This document shows positions 23,011-35,742 of a stretch of DNA of 64,000 nt, piece after piece (the stretch's first letter is position 1; each line of letters opens with the position of its first letter). The notes below the pieces were generated by a model. It searched no databases. It was not told where the DNA came from and was given only the letters and a program-made list of their open reading frames with translations. The position numbers and the translations under genes were made by a program. Source of the stretch: Aquilaria yunnanensis (Eukaryota > Streptophyta > Magnoliopsida > Malvales > Thymelaeaceae); the NCBI GenBank assembly GCA_039654915.1, contig CM077595.1:82997501-83061500 (forward strand), written 5' to 3'.

Positions 23011-24899
23011 TTCTGGCCTTTTGTTTATTTTTTTTCTCTTTCATTTTCTGTATTATTTTTTATTTTCATTTTTTATTTTGTTTTCTTTTCTAGTTTTCTT
23101 TGTTTGTTTTCCTGTTCCATTTTTTTTTAATTTTCACTTTTCTTTTCTTTTTCTATTTTAATCTTTTACAGTTTTTCATCTTATTTTTTACTTAATATTG
23201 TCTGTTGTTTTCTTTCCAATGTTGTTCCTTGTTCCTTAAGAACAAACAGAATATTAAATATGTTCTTTTGCATTAAATACATGTTTTTTTAAACTATATA
23301 GATGAAGGTATGTTGGACAAATAGCAAGTAAGTCCAGAATAAAAGAATAGATATTACTCGATGATAGAACGATGGAAAGATGAGAATAGACCAGACATCA
23401 AAAAGAATATATAAAAACTTAAAAAAGAAAAAATAACAATGTATAAAAGAACAAACATCAATTATAAAAAACATATCTGATAAAAAAACACATAAAAACT
23501 AATAAAAGAACAAAAAAGTATAGACCATACACTAGATACACACAAGACATACTAAAAAAAAAATTCTAATATCAATAACTAACAATATTTTGAGGCAGAT
23601 AAACGAATGTAATGGGAGGAAATGTGTAAATTCTGAAGTTCAGGGAATCAAGCTAGGAAGTTTCGGGGACAGTTCAACAGCGTCAAACAAAATGTTATGT
23701 CACGCGTATATAAAGCACACTAACTAATTACAAATCCACATAATTCCAGATTGGTTTCATATATATTATATACATATATATGATCCACGTGAAAAGCATT
23801 AGACTTGGTTTTGATACATTAAAAAATTTCCGGCCACTTAATTAATATGGGAGAGCAACATTCATAATTAAATAGAGATTTTTCTTATTAATTGTGTACG
23901 TATATTTCGCGGAATATCGACTGATTAATTGATTGAAATTGAGGTTTAAGTTGAAAATAGTTGATTTTCTACGTTTCGCTTTGTGTTCCCCACAATCAAA
24001 GAATCTGATCTCGGAGTCATGATTTTCATGATCCTGATAATTAATTACAATACGTGCAAATAAGAGTTCGTAATAAGCAAATTAACATTTTCCTTTCCTT
24101 TTTTTTTTTTTTTTTGAAAAAGAGAAATGCATTTAACATTAGTTATGAAGGAGATGTGGGCACAAGTTATGAAGGAGATATGGGCACAAGTTCATCTGTC
24201 ATCAAGTCAATCGCCAACAAGTGGGCACAAGTTATGAAGGAGATGTGGCAATGTACTGACTAGTGATCAAGACAAAATTAGTAACCAGAATTGGTTGCCA
24301 ACTGGTCACATTCCCCAAAATGTTTATGTTGGCGATCCATGAGAAATAAAATTAGCTAATTAGCTTTTAGTGCCTCTACCTTATAAATTGTCATCTTTCA
24401 TTTTTTTCTTATGCTTTTATTTCCTATCTTTTACTCTTTGTTCTCATTTTTATGCTCTTACTTAATTTGGACTAAGAGATCTGAATAGAGATCACGAAGG
24501 AAGAGTGTTGCTTTCTACAAGAGTCTAACTAAGAAATAAGCTAATCTCTTCTCCAAAAACCTCAAACTGGGTATTCATGAGGATTCTCACAGCAAGGACT
24601 AAGATTGTTGAGCTGAATGCCTTCTTCCAAAAATTGTTCCGCTCCTTTTGTTGTGTTTAAGGCTTCTATTTCTTCTCCATCCGATAAAATATGAAATTTC
24701 ACAATAACTAAAAATTAGTAAAAAATAAAAAAAAATGTTAAGAAGAAAATCTAGTGATAAATCTTCAAGTGAAAAATCTTGATTCTAGATATCTAGTGTT
24801 CATAAGACCTGATGACCAGTTGGTGACTACCTCAATCAATCGCTATAAAGCACCATTGGTGCCGGTTGCTTTGCCAGCCTCCCAACTTTGTTGATCGTG
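23011..24899. other. Intergenic: pyrimidine-rich then A-rich repeat, and a 24-bp tandem repeat
   Basis: Plus strand 23013-23220 is almost pure T/C. 23380-23600 is rich in AAAGAACAAA motifs, a composition also found at 53150-54700. At 24141-24252 a 24-bp unit starting AGTTATGAAGGAGATGTGGG occurs twice head to tail and again after an interruption. No gene is supported. Confidence 0.45.
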
Positions 24900-25005
24900 A
24901 ATTTGGCAACTAATTAATGACTGCTTTTATTATTCATTAAAAAGTATAATACTGACCATTTGACAACTAATTTTTTAATCAATTTTTAACATTTCTGTTG
25001 TAGTG
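24900..25005. mobile_element. Possible CACTA-like terminus
   Basis: The sequence ends ...TTTCTGTTGTAGTG at 25005. Read inward this is CACTACAACAGAAATG, a typical CACTA start. Upstream GTTGGTG/CACCAATGG-like subterminal motifs (24800-24900) fit. The other end could not be fixed; a candidate lies near 24250-24310 where CCAACTGGTCAC is found. Confidence 0.35.
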
Positions 25006-28000
25006 TTTATAGTTTTGTGCAATTCTGCTTACATTAAATAAGGAATCGGGATTTTCAATATATGTCCATAAGAAGTTACGGTTCTTGTTGAATTTTTTAG
25101 GTTCATTAACTGAACCAAAACTTTTTGCGATCAAATAATGAACCTACTGTGTTGGTCTTCTACACATCGCGACCTCCAGCTAGTATGCAACCGTTCATCA
25201 ATGTGAAGAGGATCACTAACATGCATGTCTTCTAGAAAGCTTTCTCTCATACTTTAGTCAACAAAAAATAAACCACTTTACTTCTTTTTTTTTTAAATAA
25301 AAAAAAAGACTTTAGTGCTTTAACATTTATTATTTCAAAATTTTGAATGATATTTTTTTATAAATGATATCTTTTCATATAGTTTCATATTAATATCTCT
25401 AGCTAATTTACTTATATATATTATATATGTAGTGGTCATAGCTAATTTACTATTATATATATTAATATCTCTAGATTTTCTTAAATAAGCATTGGTATCA
25501 TCTTGGGTTTGATTTATTAGACTTCGCCTCTAAGGACCGGTCTATGAGTTGAAGAGATCCAGCCCATGAAGACTTGTAACTAAGGAAGGATTTCCATTAA
25601 AAGAGATATTTATTGAAAAGATCATTCCTGGGCTTTAGGCAATACGACATTTATTAAAAAGAGGATTCCAGTAAAGGAGACTTCTATTACATTCCTGAGG
25701 AATCATGGCACAAACATTCACACATGTATAAAAAAGGGACCCCATGGCTTATAAGATATGCACAATATACTATCTTAAATCCAAGCTACTTCTACTCTCA
25801 CTAAATGATCTAACTTGACTGTTTAAGAGTTTTGTAGCTACTTCTATTTTCTATAGTTGAGCTAATTGGATCGTTCAAGTGTTTCCCTGAAAAAAACGTT
25901 TGGAGCTTTAACGTTATATTTAATCATAGGTTCGATTCACCAGTTAGAGATCTGATCCAACCACTCCATTAATAGTTGGGCTATAAACCATAAATTAATT
26001 CTTTATTACATGTGCTCTAGTTCAATGTAAAGGCATATTATGCTTTCCAACCATCAAACTGATAATTACATTTAGTGGATGTATAGAGTAGTTGTCGTCC
26101 TTTAATTTTGGAAAATAAAATGAAATTAAATCCTTTTGGAACAAAAACAGTTGAAAATTAGTTTTGCATGTCACTTGGCGTGGCTATGATTTTAGAGAAT
26201 TATCTGAATTAGAACACAATCAAAAGAAAAGACCAGAAAAAGTGGAAAATACAAAGTTATAACTCATGATCATCCCCCTTGTCAACATTAACTAGGTAGT
26301 AGCCGTCGCTTCTAGTTTCTGAGAGGGACTCGGTTTTCATGTTATCACTAACCAATAAAAGAATTCCACCAAAAAGATTATAATACTAATAAGAATTGTT
26401 AGATGATCTTTTTAGCTGAAGAGTGGGTCATGTAGATGAAATAAGATTTTGAGAAGATACTTAGGTGGGCGTGGGTCTTTTAAAAGGCCATTTTCCTAAA
26501 TTGTATAATCTATTTCTAAACAAAGGTTGTAAAGTGGAAGAGATAGGATGTTGGATTAATAATAGTTGGAGGAGGGGAGGTTTGTGGAGGGTGCAAGGAA
26601 GAGGAAGAGAGGTGGCCAAACTCGAATGAAAGTGAACCATAAATATGTGGTTCAGGTCAATTTGATTTTATATAGTTTCAAAGTTTAACACTTTCTTCAC
26701 CCCAACCTTTGTTCCATAGTGGCCTAACTATAATGTCTTAAAGTTGGGTGGCTTGAAGTACTTGCATTGAACATCTAGAAACCTTTTCTGTTTTTCCCAA
26801 CTCTTAGTAGCATTAGATAAATTTGAGGCGAATGTGACTAGGTTCTTACCCTCAAGGGCCTTAACCAAATGATAGGACTTTCAAAGAAACTTGGGTAGGA
26901 AGCAGCTATTAGCTAGTACTTGGTATTGGAGTTGCCAACTCTAACAAAGGTGGTAGTGGATGATGATTGTAGCCTTCTACTCACTTACTGCCTCCCTCTG
27001 TCAGCTTATCCCTATCTCTCTAGATTGTATCACTCTCTGATCTAATATGCAAAAATAATTTGTTGCAAGTGTGGGACTATAATTGGATTAGAGATTAAGA
27101 AGAAAATGGTAGTGGATGGGAAATAGGGGCAATGACAACATATTAGGCTACTAGCATAAAGAAGAAGGAATCAGTTGGAGAAAGGTGGAGAGTTCGTTTA
27201 TGCCAAGATTGATAATTTCAAAACCTAACCAACCCATAATATTGGTCTTGCATTTCTTATATATGAACCAAATTGGAACCTGAAAAGCCCGATACTCATT
27301 AGATCGGATTGATTTTGGCTAAATAGTCTCACGGGGTTATGCGGAATCGATGAACATCCCTACAAAACCTCTCATCAAATTTAGTATTGCATTAACAAAC
27401 AATGGCTAATCCATAGCCATAATTTTCCAAGCCTGCGTGCGTACTAAGTATAATAAAAATATAACATATATACTCAAATAACAGGATTGTTAAATGTGAA
27501 ATTGCTCCCTTAGGTTTGGCTGGAAATATACTTTCCCTCTTCTAATTTACAATTCTACAATCATCTTCTGAACAACTAACATTATTAGTCAAAAATCAAA
27601 TCATCTTGGTTAATTTTTTTATTTTTTTATTTTTAGAATCATTATGTACATGAAGAATTCTTTTTATCCAATATACCTATACCTAGCTCATTCATTAGCT
27701 ACTTAAAAGAGAAAAATACCCAAGCACAAGTTAGGATGTAACCAACTAGACTACCTACATCTTTTGTTTTCTCTTCTTTTTGTACTTTGAAAATATAAAA
27801 AGTGTTGTTTTTTTTTTCTTGTTTATCATCAAAAGAAGTAAAATTTTGAGGAAAAAAATTTAAAATCTTAAAAATTTTGAATTGTAATGTATATATGTAT
27901 ATGTATGTATATAATATTTGTATCTAATAGTATATAAAATTGTTTCGTGGAAAGCCATGAATAAGAATTGCTAATATTCTCATGCAATATTTCAATGTAT

Positions 28001-28215
28001 CTTTTTATCATTTCATTAATAATTAATTCTTTGACCATTAGATAGTCTAACGGTATGATGCTATATATTAAGGGGTAAATGTAGTTTCCAAAAGAGCAAA
28101 CTTTATTTCCATCCAAATCTTAGGTGGTTTTTCTTTTATACTTCATCTTAATTAAATAAATGAATGAAAACTACTCACATATTTTTGTTTGCTATGGGTT
28201 ATATATTTTTCAAGT
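25006..28215. other. Intergenic, one LTR-like stretch, no supported gene
   Basis: About 25500-25990 resembles an LTR with a promoter-like TATAAAAAAGGGACCCC at 25729, but I see no clear ends or target duplication. The remainder is AT-rich without domains. TA/TG simple repeats lie near 27885-27915. Confidence 0.35.
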
Positions 28216-29659
28216 CATTACTAACAAAAACACATTTATCAACGGCCACATATTGGTAATTTCAAAATTACCAACGCAAGACCGTTGGTAGCTAGTCATT
28301 AGTAATCAATGTGTTTGAAAATATTTTACAAACAGCTTAATACTAAGCCGTTGGAAATTTACAAAGCATAGCTGTTGGAAAAACTGCCAATGAAAATTAC
28401 CAATAGTCTAAGATTATACGCTTTCTACATTGGTATAACTTTTACCAGCAGTTTAAATTGTTTTTATTTACCAACAGCTTAAACCATTGGTATTTATCAA
28501 TGACTTCAGCCGTTAGTAATTATCTTGAAAGTTTTAAAAAAAGTTAAAATAGTTTCTAACAATGAACCATTGGAAAATGCCATTAAAAAAAAAAAATTAA
28601 AATAATTGATATTAAAATTATACGGCATATTCACTAAAATTATATTTAGAAAATTTATATAACTAAGATTTTATTAGTACACAAAAATTTCAAAAATAAA
28701 AAATTACAGAAAAATTAACTAAAAATTTACAAAATTCAAAAAAACTTACTAAAATTTTAAAAAAACTTACCAAAATTAATTATAAAAAAAATTAACTAAA
28801 AATTCAAAAAAAATTATTGAAATTCATAAAAATTTAGCGCAATTAATTAAAAAAAATTAAAAATTCACAAAATTTCAAAAGTCATAATAAATTCAAAAAA
28901 TTAACTAAAAATTAACAAAATCAAAACCAAAATCAATAATCAGATAACTAGATCTACAAAATCAAAAAGAAACTAACAACCAAATCTATAAAATCAAAAC
29001 TGAGATCAGTAAATAGGCAAGGAAACGGGGAGGAGGGCGATGTGGCATGGCAAGGAAATGTCGAGCGAGGTGGTGAGGCAAGGAGACGTCAACAGCATAC
29101 CGAGGAAACCAAGAACGATGGATGAGGAAGGACAAAGAGAGAATGAGCAAGGAAGAATGGTGATGAACCACGAACCGTGAGATGGTTGGGGAAGAATGGA
29201 GGAAGATTGACAGCTAGGGATGGACAGAGAGAGATCGGCGATCGGGGAGAAGGTGAGAGGTGGCTGGAGAATGGTAAAGAGAAAGAAGAAGGTGAGAGGC
29301 GGCAGAGAGAAGGGACCAGAAAGGGAGAATAGGGTGAAAGACGAGAGCAGAGAGGGTTGAAAGGGTGAAAGACGGTAAGGGAAAAAAGTGGAAATGGGAG
29401 GTGAGAGAGGTTAGGATTTATATATGGACCAAGTTAGGATTATGGGCTTTTTGGGCCTTTTGGGCTTTTACACACACACACACACGCTATATAAATATAT
29501 ATATATATATATGGTCATACTCATTATAAATTATATGTACACACACACACACACATGTATGATAATAATAATAATAATAATGATAGTGTATGTGTGTACA
29601 CGTATATATTTAAATATAAAGATTATATAAATATGATATAATTGACAATATGAATATGA

Positions 29660-29690
<31 letters not shown>

Positions 29691-29696
29691 TATACA

Positions 29697-29737
<41 letters not shown>

Positions 29738-29767
29738 GATATATTTTAAATATATATTATTATATTT

Positions 29768-29812
<45 letters not shown>

Positions 29813-30320
29813 TATAAGGGAGATTTAATCTCACTATATGTATTAAAATCATGATTTTTATTGCATTATGGATATATAAAAATATTTATATAATGATAAT
29901 AATAATATAAATAATAATTATTATTATGATACGTTATATATGTATATATATATGATAAAAAATATTATGATATATAACTGTTACCAACAGTTTAACGCGT
30001 TGGTAATCACCAACAGTTTGGCTGATGATAATTTACCTGTTGGAAAATAAGTAATTTACTAATGCGTTGGATTGTTGGTAAATTACTAACGCGTTTGACC
30101 GTTGGTAAATTTTAATTTTATTTACCAACTATCTAATGTGTTAGTAATTATCAACTGTCTAGCCGTTGGTAATTTACCTATTAGAAAATATGTAATTTAC
30201 TAACGCATTTGACCGTTAATAAACTTTAATTTTTTTACCAACAATTTAAAATGTTGGTAATTATTGATGGTTTAGCCGTTGTTAATTTGTCTGTTGGAAA
30301 AATTAGTTTTTTTAGTAATG
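28216..30320. mobile_element. Non-autonomous CACTA-like element with 3-bp target duplication
   Basis: The ends are CATTACTAACAAAAA (28216) and, read inward from 30320, CATTACTAAAAAAAC. They are flanked by AGT on both sides (28213-28215 and 30321-30323). Subterminal repeats of the CCAACGG / ACCGTTGGTAA type fill 28235-28565 and 29980-30300. The interior has an A-rich part, a purine-rich part (28990-29410), and CA, TA and ATT microsatellites. It holds no transposase frame. The terminal CACTA is changed to CATTA at both ends. Confidence 0.75.
29460..29815. repeat. Microsatellite cluster inside the CACTA-like element
   Basis: Runs of CA (29471-29485, 29540-29553, 29675-29690), TA, a TTA run (about 29697-29735) and a TAA run (about 29770-29812). 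The last two are inverted copies separated by some 35 bp and could fold back. Confidence 0.7.
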
Positions 30321-30323
30321 AGT

Positions 30324-31056
30324 GTTAATAGCTTGTGATACATAATTAGAGTAATCCAATTATATATAGGCTGTGTTCATAAAAAAATTTAATAACACAA
30401 TTTATAAGTTTATATTACAGCAAAGCTGCTTATATGTAGCTAATCTTCAGGTTAAAGGTTCGAAGCTTTTCAAAGGTGAAGCAATCAAATATAATCTAAA
30501 CTTGAGCTTAGTGAAATTCATATTATAAGACCCTTTGCGTGTGCCCTACTTGTAAGAACCTTCTATGTGCTCAAAAAAAGGATAAAGAAATATAGAAAAG
30601 CAAGTAGCTAAACCCCATATAGACTAAAAAATCACACCCAAGAAACCCTAATTTCACTAGCTTTAGATCTCATTTTAAAATAGTTTTTATCATTAATGTT
30701 AGAATTTTAGATAATTTATTTAGTAGTTGAGATGAGAAAATTAAAATTAAAAACTAAAAACTATCATTAGATAATATTTTTAAAACTCTAACATTAATCA
30801 CTGATACAAATATTATCTTAATCAATCTCTAGAATAAGTAACAGAAACTAATGTTAACATTTTGATGGTCATGAGACTCGCGCGCATATATAATTAATAA
30901 AATTCCAACACGTGAGTCAATTGCCATTCCACTCGCACATGAAACACAAATATATTCTTAAATCCCGCCTGGACGCTGCACCTGCAGCTGCTGGAGATAA
31001 TTTTTAAATAAGAAAACCAGTCCTAAAATTACCGCCCATGCCCATGTAACAGCTGC
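30324..31056 (+). promoter_or_regulatory. Upstream region of the ERF gene with G-box
   Basis: AT-rich. CACGTG at 30909-30914 runs into TGAGTCAA, giving a G-box beside a GTCAA (inverted W-box core) some 275 bp before the start codon. These are typical bZIP/bHLH and WRKY sites in stress-gene promoters; their activity here is inferred. Confidence 0.4.
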
Positions 31057-31070
31057 TATATATATATAAT
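31057..31070 (+). promoter_or_regulatory. TATA box of the ERF gene
   Basis: A CTATATATATATAA stretch lies about 120-130 bp before the ATG, followed by a pyrimidine-rich leader. It is well placed for a plant core promoter. Confidence 0.55.
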
Positions 31071-31188
31071 ATCTCTCGCTGCCTCTTCTCCACCACTTCC
31101 ACACCACTTCTCCGGTCTACTTGGCCACCGGATCATCTAAAACAAAATTTAAGAAAAGATTACTACTTTCTTCAATCGGAGAAAGCCC

Positions 31189-31935
31189 ATGGCGGCAGAG
31201 ACTAATGCTTCTTTTTACGACCTTAATCCGTCAGGATCCACTCTCTTGGATGACCTGACCGTCAATGATCAGTTCAACTGGAGGAGCTCCAGCTTCACGG
31301 AGCTTCTTCTGAACGGAGACTGGAGCGACCTTCTCTGCAGGGTTGACGACTTTAGTTTTGGATCTACCTCTCCGTCTCGGTCCTCTGCTGACGCGGTGCC
31401 ACACCTTCCGTTGGCGGCAGTGGAAGCCGCGCCTGAGGAGATGGAGATTGTGGAGGAGGTGGCGCATGATACACACGCGCTACTGGTGAAGAAGGCGCAA
31501 TACAGGGGAGTGAGGAGGAGGCCGTGGGGGAAGTTCGCGGCGGAGATCAGGGACCCGAAGAAGAACGGTGCAAGAATCTGGCTGGGGACCTACGAGACGC
31601 CGGAGGACGCGGCGCTGGCCTATGACAAAGCCGCTTTCAAGATGCGCGGCTCGAAAGCCAAGCTCAACTTCCCTCACCTGCTCGGCTCCCCTGCGTTCGA
31701 GCCGGTCAGGGTGCGCCAGCGCCGCCGCTCTCACAACCCCTCTTCTTCTCCTTCTTCTTCGACCTCTTCTTCCTCCTCCGACGAAAGCCGCAAGAAGGAG
31801 CCCAAGCGAAGAAAGAATAACGACGGTGGCAGCTTCGGTGATAAAAATAACGAGCAGCAACCGGCCGGGGACGGGTTCCAGATTATTGAGTTCGATCAGA
31901 TTCAGCTGGATGATTTGGCGTTTGATTTGTTCTGA
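31189..31935 (+). CDS. AP2/ERF transcription factor, group IX (ERF13-like)
   Basis: Intronless gene of 248 codons. The ATG lies in a good plant context (CCCATGGCG). Residues about 104-162 are one AP2/ERF domain with [18 protein letters not shown], the WLGTYET strand, LAYDKAAF and the closing KLNFP. A single domain and the EIRD residues mark an ERF, not a DREB, so it is expected to bind GCC-box DNA in the nucleus. The N-terminal [15 protein letters not shown] recalls the motif of Arabidopsis ERF13-type group IX proteins. After the domain come a basic stretch (RVRQRRR), a serine run encoded by TCTTCT-like repeats, a second basic patch (KKEPKRRK) as likely nuclear signal, and an acidic-hydrophobic tail ([10 protein letters not shown]) that could activate transcription. 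Family members respond to ethylene, jasmonate, wounding and pathogens. The exact orthologue is uncertain. Confidence 0.93.
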   Translation: MAAETNASFYDLNPSGSTLLDDLTVNDQFNWRSSSFTELLLNGDWSDLLCRVDDFSFGSTSPSRSSADAVPHLPLAAVEAAPEEMEIVEEVAHDTHALLVKKAQYRGVRRRPWGKFAAEIRDPKKNGARIWLGTYETPEDAALAYDKAAFKMRGSKAKLNFPHLLGSPAFEPVRVRQRRRSHNPSSSPSSSTSSSSSDESRKKEPKRRKNNDGGSFGDKNNEQQPAGDGFQIIEFDQIQLDDLAFDLF

Positions 31936-33217
31936 TATCCATGCTTTTATCATTGAGGAAAAAAAAAACAAACAAACTGGTTACATTTTTCTTTTTCTTT
32001 TTAATCTTTTTTCCTAAGATCAGCAAAACTTTTTCGGAGATGCTGCCTGAGTTTTGGGACCCGCGATCTCCTTGTAATGGTACATATTTTATCTCTCTGG
32101 CAAACAACGATGAGAGAAAAATAATAAGCAGCTCTCTACCTTGTCCTTTTTATTATCTCTTTCTCTGACAATAATGAAAATGGTCACATGGAAGTTATAG
32201 ATAGAAACTTTAGACACGAATCTTTAAAAGTTTTGACGTGTAAATCATTTAAAACTTTTATACTAATTATAAAAATTGTTTCAAATAATTCTCCAGATTT
32301 AAGTTTACATGTTTGGGAGTGGCGATCTCCTCGTACCAATCACCGAACCTCATGAAATGACGGCTCTTAGCGTTAATGTTTTTGAGTTAAAAAAATTTTG
32401 GAAAAAAATGTCAAGAGTTTAAAAGAATATTGCGTGTATTTTCATTTTTTTTTAGGTGTATATTATTTTCCTATTTTAAATAATGCGTTATTTTTATTTT
32501 TATTTTTTTCTCTAGAGAAATACCTTTTGAAAGTTTATCTAACTAACAATAACTTGAATAAAATTTTTCATAAAGTAATTAATTTTTATATATTTTTTCA
32601 TACCCAGCCTAAAAAATAATAAAAAAAATACTAACTTTTTACAAAAAATGATTTAAAAATACTTTTTGGGTTTCTTAAACTTGAATATACTTTTTTTTTT
32701 ATAAATAGGATCAAGTATACAAGTATAGAATTTAAAAAGAGTATTGTTATCATATATATATATATATATAAAGGAAATATCAACTTGGTTAAGACCTGAA
32801 AGTCAACTAAATTAAACCAAATGACATTTATAGAATTAGGAAAGGGGGAGGGGAACTAAACCCTGGCGTCCCTTGCAGAAGTTGAATATAAGATTTTATT
32901 TCAACTAACATACAAGCTGATGAAAATCACTAAATATTTATAATTTATATTTTTTTAGAAAATACTTAGCTTTAGCAATGTAAAATACCGATTTCTATAA
33001 TTAATAAATTACCCAAAATATTAATAATTAGAAAATTGTTCCAATCAGATTCTCCCAATCAATTTTTTTTTTTTATGGATTCACGCAAGTCTAGACATTG
33101 GAGATATATATATATATACATTGGTAATTATGGGGCGCATTCAAATACATGTAGACCAAAAAGTGTGCATTGCATTTACATGCACTTTTTGAATTCCGAC
33201 CGTTTTATTTTTTTCGT
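31936..33217. other. ERF 3' region and intergenic AT-rich DNA
   Basis: AT-rich with T- and A-runs. Short TA repeats lie at 32752-32770 and near 33103-33117. No coding signal is supported; small frames here are shadows of low complexity. Confidence 0.4.
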
Positions 33218-34511
33218 GGCTTAAATATATATTTGGTCCCTTCCCTTGCTTGCTCAAGCGAGTTAGTCCTCTAACTTCAACTTAGCATAACTTAGTCCTT
33301 CAACTTTGAAAAATTAACCAAGTTAGTCTCTCGATGTACAAAATGACAAATAACGTTTCTTTTTGCTCCCCACCATTGGCCTATACTCTCTAATGCCACC
33401 CGATCTCTTTCCGAATGTCGTTGACTTCCCTTTTCTACCAACCTCCTTCTTCCTTTCCTTGTCGGTCTTGCCTCATCTCCCATTAGCCTTGCTTCCATGG
33501 AGGTCCTTAAATGCCCCTGTCACCCTTGGCTTCCAAATTAAGGACCTCTCTCCCTATAGTCACTAATAGCCTTTCAATAGTGTCTAGCCCTTCAAGCTCT
33601 TCTATGTCAACATTCCATGTTAGTGTCTCACCAAAATGAGAAGGGATCGAACCAGCAAATTTCTAGTGATTACTCATAACTATTCCGTCACTAATCCTAC
33701 ATTTGCTGACTAATCTCCCCCTCCTTGTTAGCTATCTTTTGTTCTGTTATCTTGAGCCAAATGCAGTCCCTGGTAAAGCTAAGAATCAAGCTTGCTAAGC
33801 AACTTCCCAACCGAATCCCAGTGATGGCCAAAATCAACAGCCCTTTACTTCTATATGGCTACAAAGGATACCCATAAAGATCCTTATTCTCTTTGAACAA
33901 GCTCTAGTTGAATCTAGGCAGTTTCCTATGCCGGTTTCCCAGCAAACCTGGAATTGGACCCAACAACATATTAAAGAGACATCAAAGGCAGATAAGCAGA
34001 CCATAAGACCTAGCTGCTAAGGAATCTATCCAGTTAGGAGATTGTCGTGGAGGTCGATGAAGTTGAGGTACGTACAGATGCAAGATGCAATGGAATCGGG
34101 CCATTGAGGTGGTTGGAGGAAAGGTTGTGGACGACGAGATTGATGAGGTACTACAAATTGGCGGGGATTTCACCAAATATGGTGTTGGAAGATAGGTCAA
34201 GAGACTCAAGATTGGTACAATTGGATAGATAAGGGGAGATGAAGCCTTAAGAGAGAGAAAGAAGGAGAGAGATATATAAGTGAAGGAGAGCTTGTTATAG
34301 CTCAAAAGACTTGAACATAACCCACACACATGGAGTTTACCTCATGTGGATGCTTTCCATCTTTCATAGGACTAATTCACTTAATTTAACAAAGTTGGGG
34401 GACCAAAACACTTAATCTACTAAGTTAGAGGACTAACTCGCATTGATTCAAAGATAAAGGACTAACACATGTGTGGTTGTCAAGTTGGAGGACCAACTTT
34501 GCATTTCGGCC
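33218..34511. mobile_element. Mutator-type MITE, family A, copy 1 (1294 bp)
   Basis: The ends GGCTTAAATATATATTTGGT and, read inward, GGCCGAAATGCAAAGTTGGT are inverted repeats, continued by degenerate TTAGTCCTCTAACTT-like repeats on both sides. Flanking 9-mers are TTTTTTCGT and TTTTTTCTT (8 of 9 equal), the duplication length of Mutator-like elements. No transposase is seen. Confidence 0.65.
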
Positions 34512-35625
34512 TTTTTTCTTGTTTGTTTTTTCCAAGTGAAGAAGAAGAAAGTTTGCATCTTCTAGTCGCCGTCGTTGACTTTATCGTCTCAACGATTTCT
34601 GTAAATTGTCAGGCGGGCCTCAGTTTGAACGACGCGGCATCTCAGACTCAAACCATTCGTTCTCGAACCTATTTATTTTTTTCTAAAAAAACGCCACGCA
34701 CACAAATACAATTTTCTTAAATAACATAAATGAAAAATATGTATATTTTCATATGAGTTGGTTATTTACAGTGTTAAAAATATGCTAATAACGGTTCCTT
34801 AATATGATCAGCGGAATCATATTAATTAAACGTAAAACTACATAATATAATACAGTTCTACACACATGCATGCACATACATTAATTCACACATCCTTAAT
34901 ATGATCCGCGGAATCATATTGATTAAACATAAAACTACATAATATAATACATTTCTACACACATGCATGCACATACATTAATTCGCACATCTAATCACAA
35001 TTTTAAATGCACAAACAAACAATACTATAGCAATGCCACGATAATGAGCATCTCGAACATATGATATTCATTTAATCTATATCCAACCCGTTAGTCCTAG
35101 TGAACAGTAAAATTATTTATATATTATGATTGCCTAACTCCAAATCAGCTTAATTAATTATAATTTATAATAAGAAAAATAATATTTTTTTAGAAAAAAA
35201 ATATAGTTTTGTTAGTTAACTAAGGACAAACATTTTTATCATGAGGGATCAGCAGCCTAGCTAATGCATTGAAAGATAATAATGTTTATATTTGGTCCAA
35301 TTTATTATTGGCATGAATACTAAATTCAAGACTTTTAATCCTACTGTTGATATAAAAAGGTGCACGAATTGTACTTCTTGGGCCTTAACCTGCAACATTT
35401 AATGAGGAATAATTTATGACCGGTCCAACGGACCATATTGGGCTTAGTCTAAAGATAGCCCAAACCTGAACCAACTTGAATCTTTTTTTCCTGGTGAACG
35501 TACTGGGTCTCTCTTCCCCTCTGTGAGGCGACTCGAATCGATAGGGCGGCGGTGGAGCGAGCCAACTGCTGTTTCTAGAACATCGCCCGTTGCCCGCCTT
35601 TTCGCTTCGCTTAAGTTCATCTTCG

Positions 35626-35628
<3 letters not shown>
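34512..35628. other. Intergenic region upstream of the C2orf69-like gene
   Basis: Contains the 97-bp tandem duplication listed separately and otherwise AT-rich DNA without genes. The leader of the next gene probably starts after about 35500. Confidence 0.4.
34797..34990. repeat. 97-bp tandem duplication
   Basis: Two head-to-tail copies (34797-34893 and 34894-34990) are almost identical. Each contains the inverted repeat AATATGAT...ATCATATT and a CATGCATGCACATACATTAA stretch. Differences are a few point changes such as CAGCGG against CCGCGG. Confidence 0.85.

Positions 35629-35658
<30 letters not shown>
35629..35658. repeat. CT microsatellite in the leader
   Basis: An uninterrupted CT run lies about 85-115 bp before the start codon. 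It is common in plant 5' leaders and likely to vary in length between individuals. Confidence 0.85.
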
Positions 35659-35661
<3 letters not shown>

Positions 35662-35742
35662 GATTCCTATCTCTTGATTTTTGCTTCAATTAAAGAAATT
35701 TGAGAATCATTTTCTTTGTCTTTCCTCAGTACGGAATCCTCG

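Noticed and set aside
25930..25950. GGTTCGATTC, resembling a tRNA B box
   Set aside because: No A box or cloverleaf fits upstream.
31480..31971. Antisense frame over the ERF gene
   Set aside because: It is a shadow of the ERF reading frame in GC-rich coding sequence with no domain.
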